64,000 bases of DNA from Amycolatopsis sp. NBC_01488. Lineage in GTDB: Bacteria > Actinomycetota > Actinomycetes > Mycobacteriales > Pseudonocardiaceae. The position numbers were made by a program, and so were the translations under genes. The notes beneath the pieces were generated by a model. It had not been told where the DNA came from. It saw nothing but the letters and a program-made list of their open reading frames with translations, and did not search any database. The stretch is taken from positions 4,282,001 through 4,346,000 of the forward strand of contig NZ_CP109434.1 in the NCBI RefSeq assembly GCF_036227105.1, in the 5' to 3' direction. Shown in pieces: positions 1 through 7,794 of this stretch; the stretch's first letter is position 1; each line of letters opens with the position of its first letter.

Positions 1-179
1 TCCTGATGCTGATGAACGTCGGCGACGGCTCGAACCTGGTGGTGCTGGCCAACCCGGGCTGCGACATCGGCCTGGTCGGCTACGAGATGACGCTGCTGGT
101 CGACCGGGTCGGGAAGATGGTCGAGACACCGGCGCGGCCCAGTCTGCACTCCCCGGCCGCCCCGGGGGCGAGCCGGTGA
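1..179 (+). CDS. cvnB: Roadblock/LC7-domain protein, C-terminal part (conservon B-type)
   Basis: Only the last 58 codons are in the window (reading frame starts at base 3); the 5' end lies upstream. The tail has the hydrophobic beta-strand [14 protein letters not shown] seen at the end of roadblock/LC7 (MglB-like) proteins, then a Pro/Ala-rich tail. In actinobacterial conservons this protein binds the partner small GTPase and a membrane histidine-kinase-like protein. The stop TGA (177-179) overlaps the GTG start of the DUF742 gene, and the GTPase follows, which is the cvnB-cvnC-cvnD order. The family call rests on this tail plus the order; the kinase-like cvnA should lie just outside the window. 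Confidence 0.8.
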   Translation, partial: LMLMNVGDGSNLVVLANPGCDIGLVGYEMTLLVDRVGKMVETPARPSLHSPAAPGASR

Positions 180-553
180 CCGAAGGCCGGCGACGCGAAG
201 GCGGGCGGCACGCGGCTTCGCTGGCCCGCCCGTACGCGTGGACCGCCGGCCGCACCCGGCCGACGGTCGACCTGGCGGTGGAAGCCCTCGTCGAGACGAC
301 GCCGGAGGGGCGGACGGCGCCCTTCAGCCCGACCAACCCGCTGGCCGCGGTGACGCAGCTGTGCCTGCACCAGCGCTCGGTGGCGGAGGTCGCGGTGCAC
401 CTGGGCGTGCCGCTGGGCGTGGCCCGGGTGCTCATCGGCGACCTGCTGGTCGCCGGCCAGGTGTCGATCCGCGACACGCTCACCGCGGACGCCTCCTTCG
501 ACGAACGCAACGACCTGCTCGAAAGGGTCCTCAGTGGACTACGTGCACTCTGA
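176..553 (+). CDS. cvnC: DUF742 family protein (conservon C-type)
   Basis: This 125-aa soluble protein starts at a GTG that overlaps the preceding stop. After a basic N-terminus it carries [12 protein letters not shown] near residues 19-30, the 'RPYxxTxGRT' signature of DUF742, followed by LTAVxxL-like and winged-helix-like segments ([20 protein letters not shown]). In conservons of Streptomyces the DUF742 protein joins the roadblock protein and GTPase in a membrane-associated complex resembling a eukaryotic GPCR/G-protein assembly; its biochemical role is not well defined. The end overlaps the GTPase start by 20 bases, so translation is probably coupled. Confidence 0.88.
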   Translation: MTEGRRREGGRHAASLARPYAWTAGRTRPTVDLAVEALVETTPEGRTAPFSPTNPLAAVTQLCLHQRSVAEVAVHLGVPLGVARVLIGDLLVAGQVSIRDTLTADASFDERNDLLERVLSGLRAL

Positions 554-1160
554 CAAGCGGATCACCTCGGCCAAGATCGTCGTGGCTGGCGGGTTCGGGG
601 CGGGCAAGACGACGTTCGTCGGCGCCGTCTCCGAGATCGACCCGCTGCGCACCGAAGCCGTGATGACGGCCGCGGCCGTCGGCGTCGACCGGACCGAGGC
701 GGTGCCGGGGAAGTTCGCCACGACGGTGGCGATGGACTTCGGCAGGCTCACCCTCGCCGACGACCTGATCCTCTACGTGTTCGGCACGCCGGGCCAGCAC
801 CGGTTCTGGTTCATGTGGGACGACCTGGTCTGCGGCGCGGTGGCGGCGATCGTCCTGGTCGACACGCGCCGGCTGGCGGACTGCTTCGCGTCCATCGACT
901 TCTTCGAGTCGCGCGGGCTGCCGTTCCTGGTCGCGGTCAACGAGTTCCAGGACACCCGCCAGCACCCGCCCGAGCAGGTGCGCGAAGCCCTCAAGATCCC
1001 GGCGGAGGTCCAGGTGATCACCTGCGACGCGCGGTCGCCGGAGTCGACGAAGCGGACCCTCATCGCCGCGGCCGAGTACGCGTTGGCCGCGTTGCACGCG
1101 CCACGCCTGCTTTCGGGGGGCCCAGGGGGGCTCGTTCCCCGGCCGGGGTCCGGGGTTTGA
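534..1160 (+). CDS. cvnD: Conservon small GTPase / ATP-GTP-binding protein
   Basis: The 208-aa product has a P-loop near residues 17-27 (GGFGAGKTTFV), a switch region with a conserved Thr, a G3-like FGTPGQHRF near residue 83, and VNEFQDT where G-domains carry the NKxD-type base-recognition motif. This matches the small GTPase of conservons, relatives of MglA/Ras-like switches. The start is GTG at 534, inside the end of the DUF742 gene. The last roughly 20 residues are Gly/Pro-rich and extend beyond the usual family end, perhaps because the original stop was lost. It probably cycles between GTP and GDP states under the roadblock partner. Confidence 0.9.
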   Translation: MDYVHSDKRITSAKIVVAGGFGAGKTTFVGAVSEIDPLRTEAVMTAAAVGVDRTEAVPGKFATTVAMDFGRLTLADDLILYVFGTPGQHRFWFMWDDLVCGAVAAIVLVDTRRLADCFASIDFFESRGLPFLVAVNEFQDTRQHPPEQVREALKIPAEVQVITCDARSPESTKRTLIAAAEYALAALHAPRLLSGGPGGLVPRPGSGV

Positions 1161-1197
1161 CCCCGGCCGACACAGAAAGCCTGACAGGAGCACGGAA

Positions 1198-1962
1198 ATG
1201 ACGATGGACCACGACGACTTCGCGATGGGCCACTGGCTCGTCGTGCTGGCCTACCTGACTTCGGTGGTGGGCTGCGCGCTCGGGCTCGCCTGCACGCTGC
1301 AGGCGCGGACCACGGACAACGCGCGCACCCGGCTGACCTGGCTCGGACTCGCGGCGCTGTCGATCGGCGGTGTCGGCATCTGGGTCATGCACTTCATCGC
1401 GATGCTCGGGTTCTCGACGCCCGGGCTGCCGGTGCGCTACGACATCCTGCGCACGGCGCTGTCGGCGATCCTGTCGGTGGTGGCGGTGTTCTGCGGCCTG
1501 CTGGTGTTCGGCGTCCGCAACCGGTTCGCCTGGAAGCGGCTGCTGCTCGGCGGGCTGCTGACCGGGCTCGCGGTGAACGTCATGCACTACACCGGGATGT
1601 GGGCGGTCCAGGTCAAGGGCACGATCAGTTACGACCCGACCTTGGTGGCCCTGTCGGTGGTGATCGCGGTCGTCGCGGCGACGGCGGCGCTGTGGTTCAC
1701 GGTCGGCCTGGACAAGCTCCTGCCCCGCCTGGCAGCCGGCCTGGTGATGGGCGCGGCGGTGACTGGCATGCACTACACGGGCATGGCGGCGGTCCGGCTG
1801 CACCTGGACCCGGCGGCGCCGGACCCGTCGGGCGCGGAGGTGTTCTCGTTCCTGTTCCCGGTGTTCGTCCTGGCGGCACTGGCGATGGCGGTCCCGATCT
1901 GCGCGGTGTTGATGGCGTCGTCGAGTTCGGAGTCTCCGCGGCACACGACCTTGGTGCCGTGA
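1198..1962 (+). CDS. MHYT-domain integral membrane sensor
   Basis: A 254-aa protein with about seven hydrophobic segments and repeated MHYT signatures: VMHFIAMLGF near residue 63, VMHYTGMWAV near 129 and GMHYTGMAAV near 190. The MHYT unit is a predicted sensor of a diatomic gas such as O2, CO or NO through bound copper; this copy is a stand-alone membrane domain with no attached GGDEF, EAL or HTH output domain. The ATG start is 37 bases after the conservon GTPase on the same strand, so it could be a membrane input for that system. That functional link is inferred from position only. Confidence 0.9.
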   Translation: MTMDHDDFAMGHWLVVLAYLTSVVGCALGLACTLQARTTDNARTRLTWLGLAALSIGGVGIWVMHFIAMLGFSTPGLPVRYDILRTALSAILSVVAVFCGLLVFGVRNRFAWKRLLLGGLLTGLAVNVMHYTGMWAVQVKGTISYDPTLVALSVVIAVVAATAALWFTVGLDKLLPRLAAGLVMGAAVTGMHYTGMAAVRLHLDPAAPDPSGAEVFSFLFPVFVLAALAMAVPICAVLMASSSSESPRHTTLVP

Positions 1963-2003
1963 GGGAGAAACACTGTTCCCCACCCACGACCGGGCCGGTG
2001 CCG

Positions 2004-2639
2004 TCAGTCCGATGTGGACACCGGCACCGGGAAGCGGTCGGCGCTGAAGTGCACCAGGAGGGCCTTCGCCGTCGCGCAGATCTCGTCGCCCGCGCGGAGG
2101 GTGGCCGTTGCGTGGAGCTTGCGGCCGTCGCGGTGGTCCAGGCGGCCTACGACGGTCAGCGGGACCGCGTACGGCGTTCCGCGGTGGTAGTCGACCGTCA
2201 GCGAGGCCGTCATGCCCGGGAAGCCCGCCGCCGCGGTCGCGCGGCCCAGGACGTGGTCGAGGACCGCCGCCACCCAGCCGCCGTGGACCCGGCCCGGGGG
2301 TCCCTCGTGCGCCGGGCCGAGGAGCACCTCGGCCCGGACCTCCGCAGGTCCGATGTGCACCCAGGACAGCGGCGGCGCCAACGGGTTCCCCGGTCCCTCG
2401 AGCGGGTTGTTGATGCTCAGGTGGCCGCCGCCTTCGAGCGCGGCCAGCAGCAACGGCGGCGACCCGCCCGCGGCGCGCAGGGCGGTGGTGACCGCTTCGA
2501 TCCGGCCGGCCGCGGCGGCCAGGCCGGCGTCGTCGGCCACGCACACCGACGCTGCGATCAGCTCGCGGATCCGGTCGGCGAGCAGCGCGCGCCCGGGCGG
2601 CACGCCGTCGACGACCGGGAAAGCCGGGCTTTCGGACAT
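2004..2639 (-). CDS. Hotdog-fold (PaaI/4HBT-like) acyl-CoA thioesterase
   Basis: The 211-aa product contains the hotdog helix signature GRVHGGWVAAVLDHVLG (about residues 115-131) followed by strand segments typical of PaaI-type thioesterases that hydrolyse acyl-CoA thioesters. The first 80 residues are an Ala-rich extension, as in mycobacterial-type steroid or fatty-acyl thioesterases. It lies 38 bases downstream of the SDR gene on the same strand, but a KstR-type palindrome fills that gap, so it probably also has its own promoter. The substrate is unknown; the box hints at sterol side-chain or ring catabolism. Confidence 0.8.
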   Translation of the reverse strand: MSESPAFPVVDGVPPGRALLADRIRELIAASVCVADDAGLAAAAGRIEAVTTALRAAGGSPPLLLAALEGGGHLSINNPLEGPGNPLAPPLSWVHIGPAEVRAEVLLGPAHEGPPGRVHGGWVAAVLDHVLGRATAAAGFPGMTASLTVDYHRGTPYAVPLTVVGRLDHRDGRKLHATATLRAGDEICATAKALLVHFSADRFPVPVSTSD

Positions 2640-2661
2640 TGCGCCCCCAGCACCCTGAAAC

Positions 2662-2675
2662 TAGAACACGTTCCA
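2662..2675. promoter_or_regulatory. KstR-type operator (TNNAACNNGTTNNA)
   Basis: The 14-mer TAGAACACGTTCCA fits the established KstR consensus TNNAACNNGTTNNA exactly, with flanking bases also near-palindromic. It sits 22 bases upstream of the thioesterase ATG, in the right place for a repressor site. KstR is the TetR-family repressor of cholesterol and sterol catabolism in actinobacteria. Confidence 0.65.
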
Positions 2676-2677
2676 GT

Positions 2678-3448
2678 CTACCAGGTCGGCCGGGCCGTGA
2701 CGCCGCCGTCGACGACGAGGTCGTGCCCGGTGATCCAGGACGCCAGCGGCGACGCCAGGAAGACGCACGCGTTGCCGACGTCGGCCGGCGTCCCCAGCCG
2801 GCCCAGCGGGGCGGCTCGCCGCCACCGCTCGACGCCGTCGGGCCAGTCCCGGTCCAGCCCGGCCCGCGAGATCAGCCCGGGCGACACCGTGTTGACGCGG
2901 ATCCCGCGCGGTCCGTACTCCAGCGCGGCGCCGCGGGCGTGCATCACCAGTGCGGCTTTGGCCGCGCTGTAGTGGACGTGCCCGGGCGCGGGCTGCCGGG
3001 CCTCGATCGACGCGACGTGCGTGACGCTGCCGCCGTCGCGCAGCAGCCGAGCGGCTGCTTGGGTGCAGGAGAACGCGCTGGTCAGGGTGCTGTCCAGCAT
3101 CGCCCGCCAGCGTCGCGCCGACAGGTCCGCGAGGGCTTCGACCGGTTGGACGCCGGCGTTGTTCACGAGCGCGTCGAGCCGCCCGCCCCAGTCCGCGACG
3201 GCTTCGAGCAGGGCGTCACAGGCGTCGTCGTCGGTGAGTTCGGCGGCGAACGCGCGCGCCCGGCCGCCCCCGGCCTCGATCGCCGCGACGACGTCGTCGC
3301 CCGCACCGGGACGCCGGTGGTGCACGGCCACCGCGCTGCCCGCTTCGGCGAACCGCAGCGCGATCCCGCGGCCGACGGTGCCGCTCGCGCCGGTGACGCA
3401 GGTGACCGTGCCGGAGAGGTCGGGCAGGGCCGTTCGGAGGCTCGTCAC
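2678..3448 (-). CDS. SDR family NAD(P)-dependent oxidoreductase
   Basis: A 256-aa classical short-chain dehydrogenase. Visible features are the cofactor motif TGASGTVGRG (about residues 19-28), LVNNAGVQP near 89 and the catalytic YSAAK near 160. The C-terminal VDGGVTARPTW replaces the frequent 'DGG' end. The acidic or basic preference for NAD or NADP is not clear from the sequence. The start is GTG at 3448, with AGGA about seven bases upstream. It is divergent from the ferritin gene, and the downstream thioesterase on the same strand may share its transcript. The substrate cannot be named. Confidence 0.88.
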   Translation of the reverse strand: MTSLRTALPDLSGTVTCVTGASGTVGRGIALRFAEAGSAVAVHHRRPGAGDDVVAAIEAGGGRARAFAAELTDDDACDALLEAVADWGGRLDALVNNAGVQPVEALADLSARRWRAMLDSTLTSAFSCTQAAARLLRDGGSVTHVASIEARQPAPGHVHYSAAKAALVMHARGAALEYGPRGIRVNTVSPGLISRAGLDRDWPDGVERWRRAAPLGRLGTPADVGNACVFLASPLASWITGHDLVVDGGVTARPTW

Positions 3449-3484
3449 GCGCAGATCCTAGAGTGCGCCGCTACCTTGTGAGGC

Positions 3485-4027
3485 ATGGCCGACACCCAGC
3501 GTTCGAAGTTCTCCGAGCTCCTGCAGGCCCAGATCCGGCACGAGTTCACCGCCGCGCAGCAGTACGTCGCCCTCGCCGTCTGGTTCGACGCGCGCGACCT
3601 GCCGAGGCTGGCGAAACGCTTCTACCGCCAGTCGCTCGAGGAGCGCAACCACGCGCTGGCGATGGTCCAGTACCTGCTCGACCGGGGCCAGCCGGTGGCG
3701 ATCCCGGGCAGCGGCGACGTCCGGAACGACTTCTCGAGCGCGCACGAGGCCATCGAGCTGGCGCTGGAGCAGGAACGGGCGGTGACCGCCGACATCGAGG
3801 CGATGGCGCGGGCCGCACGGGCGGAGGAGGACTACCTCGGCGAGCAGTTCGTGGCCTGGTTCCTCAAGGAGCAGGTCGAGGAGGTCTCGCAGATGTCCAC
3901 GCTGCTCACGGTCGTCGAGCGCGCCGCGGACAACCTCTTCGAGGTCGAGAACCACCTGTACCGCGAGGCGGCCACGGGCGTCGAGGACGCGCCGGACATG
4001 CCGCCGGTCGCGGGCGGGAAGCTCTGA
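3485..4027 (+). CDS. bfrB: Ferritin (BfrB type)
   Basis: This 180-aa four-helix protein closely resembles mycobacterial BfrB, a haem-free ferritin that oxidises Fe(II) and stores ferric mineral in a 24-mer shell. Ferroxidase ligands are recognisable as E20 (RHEFTAAQQY), E53 and H56 (LEERNHA), plus the later glutamates in LEQERAVT and GEQFVAWFLKEQVEE. Length is normal. The ATG lies 36 bases from the divergent SDR start, with a short GAGG just upstream. No clear iron box was found. It acts in the cytosol in iron storage and oxidative-stress protection. Confidence 0.93.
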   Translation: MADTQRSKFSELLQAQIRHEFTAAQQYVALAVWFDARDLPRLAKRFYRQSLEERNHALAMVQYLLDRGQPVAIPGSGDVRNDFSSAHEAIELALEQERAVTADIEAMARAARAEEDYLGEQFVAWFLKEQVEEVSQMSTLLTVVERAADNLFEVENHLYREAATGVEDAPDMPPVAGGKL

Positions 4028-4033
4028 CGCCGC

Positions 4034-4190
4034 TCAGCGCGTGAGGTCCGCCCCGAGCTGCCGGGCGGCGACGGCGTGGGCGTGCAGCTCCACCAGCGGC
4101 GGAACGAGACTTCCGGACAGCCCCGCACCGACGGCACCCACGGGTCGGGCCGTGAGGTGTCCTTCAGGTACACCGGCCGGTCGGCGCCGG
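4034..4190 (-). pseudogene. Remnant of a secreted alpha/beta-hydrolase gene
   Basis: On the minus strand 4123-4173 encodes VYLKDTSRPDPWVPSV, a near copy of the segment VSLVDSSRPDPWVPSV (residues 42-57) of the intact hydrolase gene just upstream. The DNA identity is 28 contiguous bases (4125-4152 against 5155-5182). After this segment the frame runs into unrelated sequence. A different minus frame ends with the plausible protein tail LVELHAHAVAARQLGADLTR stopping at 4034. So the stretch between ferritin and the hydrolase holds a decayed or truncated relative, possibly joined to the 3' end of another lost gene. No functional product is expected. Confidence 0.5.
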
Positions 4191-4213
4191 GAGCGCGAGT
4201 GTCGGTGTCGTCC

Positions 4214-5326
4214 TCATCCGATGAACGTCACTTCGGGGTAGGCGCGCGAAGGGGCCGCCAGCAGCGGCTGGGGCCGGCACCGCAGCTCCTGGTCGAAGAA
4301 AGCGCTCACGTAGTTCCGCGTGATCGCCAGCGCGCGGCCGGCGTCGATGTGCGCGCCGATGTCGACGCCCAGCTGCGCGGCGAGCACGCCGAGGTCGGTG
4401 AACGAGCTGTGCACCGTGCCGGACACCATGAGCCAGCGCTTCCACCCGGTGAGGTGCGTCCAGTCCGTCTCCCAGTCGTCGTACGGGCCCGGCGCGCCCG
4501 GGGTGTACTCGTCCATGCTGCCCAGGAACAGGAACGGCCGGGCCAGCCCGGACGCCGGGAGCGGGACGTGGATGCTGCCGTCGATGTCGGCCCCGGCCCG
4601 GATGCGCGGGTCGGCCAGCATCGCCTGCGTCGTGACGGCGCCGCCCGCGGAGTGCCCGGTCATGCCGATCCGCGCCGGGTCGATCAGCGCGCCCCACTTC
4701 TTCGAGCGCAGCAGCGAGTCGAGCACGAACGACGTGTCCTTCGACCGCACCTGCGCGACCTTCTCCCAGATGCCCGGCTGGTCGTCGACTTCGCAGGCGG
4801 CGCAGCCGGTGACGTGGCCGTCGGGGAACGTGGTGGCGCGGTTCTCGTAGGTGTGGTCGATCGCCGCGACGGCGTAACCGCGGCTGGCGAGGTCCTCGGC
4901 CAGCGCCGTCAGCGTGGCGCGCGGCTCCGTCCAGCCCGGCGACAGCACGACCAGGGGCAGGCCGTGCCACCGCCCGGCCGGTTTCGCGTCGACGACGGCG
5001 TTCGTCCGGACGGTGCTCAGGACGTCCAAGGGCAGCCCCGGGATGTTGTCCCGTTCGAGGTTGCGCTCGGACTCCAGCGGCGTCATGTACTGCTTCTTGG
5101 GCCCGTTCGCCGAGGTCGCCGGGTAGAAGACGGAGACCATCAGCTCCCGGTAGGGCACCGACGGCACCCACGGGTCGGGCCGCGAACTGTCCACAAGGGA
5201 CACTGAGGTGACGCCGACGGGCTCGTGGCCGGTCGGACGGGGCAGGGAGGGCGTCGTGGCCGCCGAAACGGCGGGCGACGCGGACAGGGCGAGGGTCAGA
5301 GCGGTGGCGACCGCGAGAGTGCGCAT
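4214..5326 (-). CDS. Secreted alpha/beta hydrolase (PAF-acetylhydrolase/lipase-like)
   Basis: The 370-aa preprotein begins with a Sec-type signal (MRTLAVATALTLALSASPAV, cleavage near residue 22). The nucleophile elbow GHSAGG places Ser226, with candidate acid in GADIDGS and His in TVHSSF, as in the PAF-acetylhydrolase-II/large lipase clan. A CAACE motif near residue 175 could form a disulfide or metal site. It is expected to hydrolyse esters outside the cell; the substrate is unknown. The start ATG is followed directly by the signal sequence, so start choice is secure. A fragment of a related gene lies just downstream (4123-4173). Confidence 0.88.
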   Translation of the reverse strand: MRTLAVATALTLALSASPAVSAATTPSLPRPTGHEPVGVTSVSLVDSSRPDPWVPSVPYRELMVSVFYPATSANGPKKQYMTPLESERNLERDNIPGLPLDVLSTVRTNAVVDAKPAGRWHGLPLVVLSPGWTEPRATLTALAEDLASRGYAVAAIDHTYENRATTFPDGHVTGCAACEVDDQPGIWEKVAQVRSKDTSFVLDSLLRSKKWGALIDPARIGMTGHSAGGAVTTQAMLADPRIRAGADIDGSIHVPLPASGLARPFLFLGSMDEYTPGAPGPYDDWETDWTHLTGWKRWLMVSGTVHSSFTDLGVLAAQLGVDIGAHIDAGRALAITRNYVSAFFDQELRCRPQPLLAAPSRAYPEVTFIG

Positions 5327-5345
5327 GATTCCCCCAGGAATCGAG

Positions 5346-6329
5346 TCAGGAAAGGTGCCGGAGGCGGCGGAAGCAGAACCAGGTGAGCAGGGCGGTCATC
5401 GCGAGGTAGAGCGCGAGTTCGAGCCACTGCAGCGGCCAGAACCGCGAGCCGGGCTGGTAGGTCAGGCGCTGCTGGTAGCCGTGCGCGCCCAGCTGCCCCA
5501 TGCACTGCTCGAGGGAGCCGCGTGCCGGCGGCCCGCCGCCCGGCCTCGGCAGGCAGTTCTGCACGAAGTTCGGCAGCGGGGAGGCCACGTTCCCGTTCGG
5601 GTCGACGGTTTCGTTCGCCAGCACCCACGCGCCGGCCGGGTTCCGCACCCCGATCTCCTGCACGGTGCCGGTTCCGTCGCCGGTGATGTTCGTGATGTCC
5701 TTGCTGACGATCGGGATCGTCGTCTGCACCGGCGGCAGCAGGTACGGCCGCACGAAGTCCGGCACCAGGAGCAGCACGGCGGCGAGCACGACGAGCGTGA
5801 CGGCCATGGCGGCCACCGTCCGCTTCAGCAGCATCCCGACCGCGACGCCGAGCGCGAGGGCGAAGGCCGCGTAGCCGATCGGGACGATGCCGCGCGCGCC
5901 GAACACCACCGGGGCGATGCGCGAGAGCATCCCGCGATCGGTCTGCTGCGCCGCGAGCGCGTCGATCGGGCTCGCCCACCACGACACCGCCCAGCCGAGC
6001 AGGCCGGCCGCGACCATCGCGGCCGGCAGGCCGAACCCGAGCTTGGTGGTGAGCCACCGCTTGCGGGTGACGGTCTGGTTCCACACCAGGCTGTGCGTGC
6101 CGCTCTCCAGCTCGCGCGTGATCATCGGGACGCCCCAGAACACGCCGATCGCCGCGGGCAGCAGGTAGAGCACCAGGATCGTCCCGCCGAAGAGGGTGTC
6201 CTGGTCGGAGAAGTCCGTGCGCCCGACCAGCTCCGGCCCGGTGATCGCGAGCACGACGCCGATCACGACCAGCGCGGCGAACACGGACAACGCGGGAATG
6301 CGGAACTGGCGCCAAGTCAGCCAGGTCAT
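5346..6329 (-). CDS. ABC transporter permease
   Basis: A 327-aa integral membrane protein with about six hydrophobic helices: one near residues 12-30, three around 95-190, and the last near 295-315. Between helices five and six a large extracytoplasmic loop of about 100 residues follows a PDFVRPYL segment. It starts MTWLTWRQFR, a frequent start of actinobacterial ABC-2-type permeases. The ATG overlaps the TGA of the ATPase gene (ATGA), so the two are translationally coupled. With its ATPase and the GntR/YtrA regulator it forms a likely exporter cassette responding to cell-wall-active compounds; the cargo is unknown. Confidence 0.88.
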   Translation of the reverse strand: MTWLTWRQFRIPALSVFAALVVIGVVLAITGPELVGRTDFSDQDTLFGGTILVLYLLPAAIGVFWGVPMITRELESGTHSLVWNQTVTRKRWLTTKLGFGLPAAMVAAGLLGWAVSWWASPIDALAAQQTDRGMLSRIAPVVFGARGIVPIGYAAFALALGVAVGMLLKRTVAAMAVTLVVLAAVLLLVPDFVRPYLLPPVQTTIPIVSKDITNITGDGTGTVQEIGVRNPAGAWVLANETVDPNGNVASPLPNFVQNCLPRPGGGPPARGSLEQCMGQLGAHGYQQRLTYQPGSRFWPLQWLELALYLAMTALLTWFCFRRLRHLS

Positions 6330-7207
6330 CTCAGGACCTCCAGGGCGGGGCGGGCGGCGGCGGGGTTGCTCATGTACTCGAGGACGAGGTCCTCGAGGCC
6401 GATCTGCGCGACCGTCCACGCGGGATCGAGGATGGGCGCCTCGGTGCGGACGAGCACGGTGGTCTGCCGGTCGGTGTGCGTCGCGGAGACGACGTGCTGC
6501 TCAGAAGGCAGCGAATCGAGCTCGCGGCGCGGCCCGGAGAGCCGGTGGTGCGTGGCGAGCAGCTCTTCGACGTCGCCCATCACCCGGACCTGGGAGTCCA
6601 CCAGCACGACGAGGTGGTCACAGACCCGTTCGAGGTCGTTGACCAGGTGCGAGGACATCACCACGGACAGCCCGTGCTCGGCGACGGCCTCCATCAGGTC
6701 CTGCAGGAACTCCCGGCGCGCCAACGGGTCCAGCGCGGCGACCGGCTCGTCGAGCAGCAGCAGCTCGGGGCGCTTGGCGATGCCGAGGGTGAGCGCGAGC
6801 TGCGCGCGCTGGCCGCCGGACAGCTTCCCGGCGTGCTGCTTCGGGTCGAGCCCCAGCCGTTCGACGCGCTTGGTGGCGAGCGAGTCGTCCCACCGCGGGT
6901 TGAGGTGCGCGCCGAGCCGCAGGTGCTCTTCGATGGTGAGGCCGGTGTAGACGGGCGTGCTCTGGGCGACGTAGCCGACCTTCGCCAGCTGGTCCGGGCC
7001 GCTGCCCGGCACCCCGCCGCAGACCTCGATGCTGCCGGTCGTCGGCTCCAGCATGCCGGAGGCGATGTTCAGCAGCGTGGACTTGCCGGCGCCGTTGGGG
7101 CCGACGAGCCCGGTCACGTGGCCGGCCTCGATTTCGAGCGTGCAGCCGGTCAGCGCCCACTTGCGCTGGTACTTCTTGCCCAGTCCCTGGGCACGCAGGA
7201 CGGTCAC
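6326..7207 (-). CDS. ABC transporter ATP-binding protein
   Basis: The 293-aa ATPase has all nucleotide-binding motifs: Walker A GPNGAGKST (about residues 36-44), Q-loop, signature LSGGQRAQ (about 133), Walker B LLLLDEPVAALD (about 153) and the H-switch in SSHLVND. The C-terminal 80 residues form the extra domain typical of ABC-2 exporters. The start GTG overlaps the stop of the GntR gene and the stop overlaps the permease start, giving a three-gene operon. It energises the permease; drug or lantibiotic export is a reasonable guess for YtrA-linked systems. Confidence 0.93.
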   Translation of the reverse strand: MTVLRAQGLGKKYQRKWALTGCTLEIEAGHVTGLVGPNGAGKSTLLNIASGMLEPTTGSIEVCGGVPGSGPDQLAKVGYVAQSTPVYTGLTIEEHLRLGAHLNPRWDDSLATKRVERLGLDPKQHAGKLSGGQRAQLALTLGIAKRPELLLLDEPVAALDPLARREFLQDLMEAVAEHGLSVVMSSHLVNDLERVCDHLVVLVDSQVRVMGDVEELLATHHRLSGPRRELDSLPSEQHVVSATHTDRQTTVLVRTEAPILDPAWTVAQIGLEDLVLEYMSNPAAARPALEVLR

Positions 7208-7599
7208 GCTATGTCCTCTCTGGCGGAGTCGCGAAACGTGGACATCAGCAGGGCCTCGATGCTCTCTTCGTCGAGGCCGGCCTGGCGCGCCTTGCCGAGC
7301 CAGCGGCGCAGGTCCTGCCGCAGCGGCCCGAGCACGGCGAAGGAGGCGGCGCCGTTCAGCGTCGCGGTCACGAAGGTGCCGACGCCGGGCCGCGCCGAGA
7401 CGAGGCCGTCGTGCTCCAGTTCGCGGTAGGCCTTGAGCACGGTGTTCGGGTTGATCGCGAGGGCGGCGACCACGTCCTTGACCTTCGGGAGCTGGTCTCC
7501 CTTTTCGAGCAGGCCCAGCCGGAGGGCGTGCCGTACCTGCTGGACCAGCTGCTGGTACGGCGACAGCCCGGACCGGGCGTCGAGGTGGAACTCGATCAT
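7204..7599 (-). CDS. GntR-family regulator, YtrA subfamily
   Basis: A short 131-aa GntR protein: winged helix in the first 75 residues (SPYQQLVQQVRHAL, then INPNTVLKAYRELE) and only a small dimerisation tail, as in YtrA. An upstream in-frame ATG at 7611 exists, but MIEFHLD at 7599 is the usual start of this subfamily and has GGAG six bases before it, so the shorter form is chosen. It should repress its own operon (ABC ATPase and permease) until a cell-envelope signal appears. Its stop overlaps the ATPase start. Confidence 0.88.
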   Translation of the reverse strand: MIEFHLDARSGLSPYQQLVQQVRHALRLGLLEKGDQLPKVKDVVAALAINPNTVLKAYRELEHDGLVSARPGVGTFVTATLNGAASFAVLGPLRQDLRRWLGKARQAGLDEESIEALLMSTFRDSAREDIA

Positions 7600-7602
7600 C
7601 GG

Positions 7603-7640
7603 CAACTCCATTTATCTAGTTACCTATCACTATAGCTAAA
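7603..7640 (-). promoter_or_regulatory. Promoter region of the GntR-ABC operon
   Basis: In an otherwise GC-rich window this patch is strikingly AT-rich. On the minus strand it holds TATAGT (7629-7634) as a good -10 element and the outer half-sites TAGCTA and TAACTA, which could be the GntR operator. The leader would then run to GGAG and the ATG at 7599. Confidence 0.5.
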
Positions 7641-7794
7641 AGGGAGAACTCAGCGCCAGAGATCTTTTCGGGAACCTTCCGCGGTCGTTCCGCGAAGGAC
7701 GGGTGGAACCTCGGCGGCCGCCCCGCGTCTGCAGAGGTGATCGTTTTCCTCGACGAAAGGGTTCTTCGTGCGTCGATTTCCTGGGGGAGGCATC

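Noticed and set aside
7768-7794. Upstream GTG start for the first TAP peptidase
   Set aside because: GTG 7795 has a much stronger ribosome site and gives a cleaner signal peptide.
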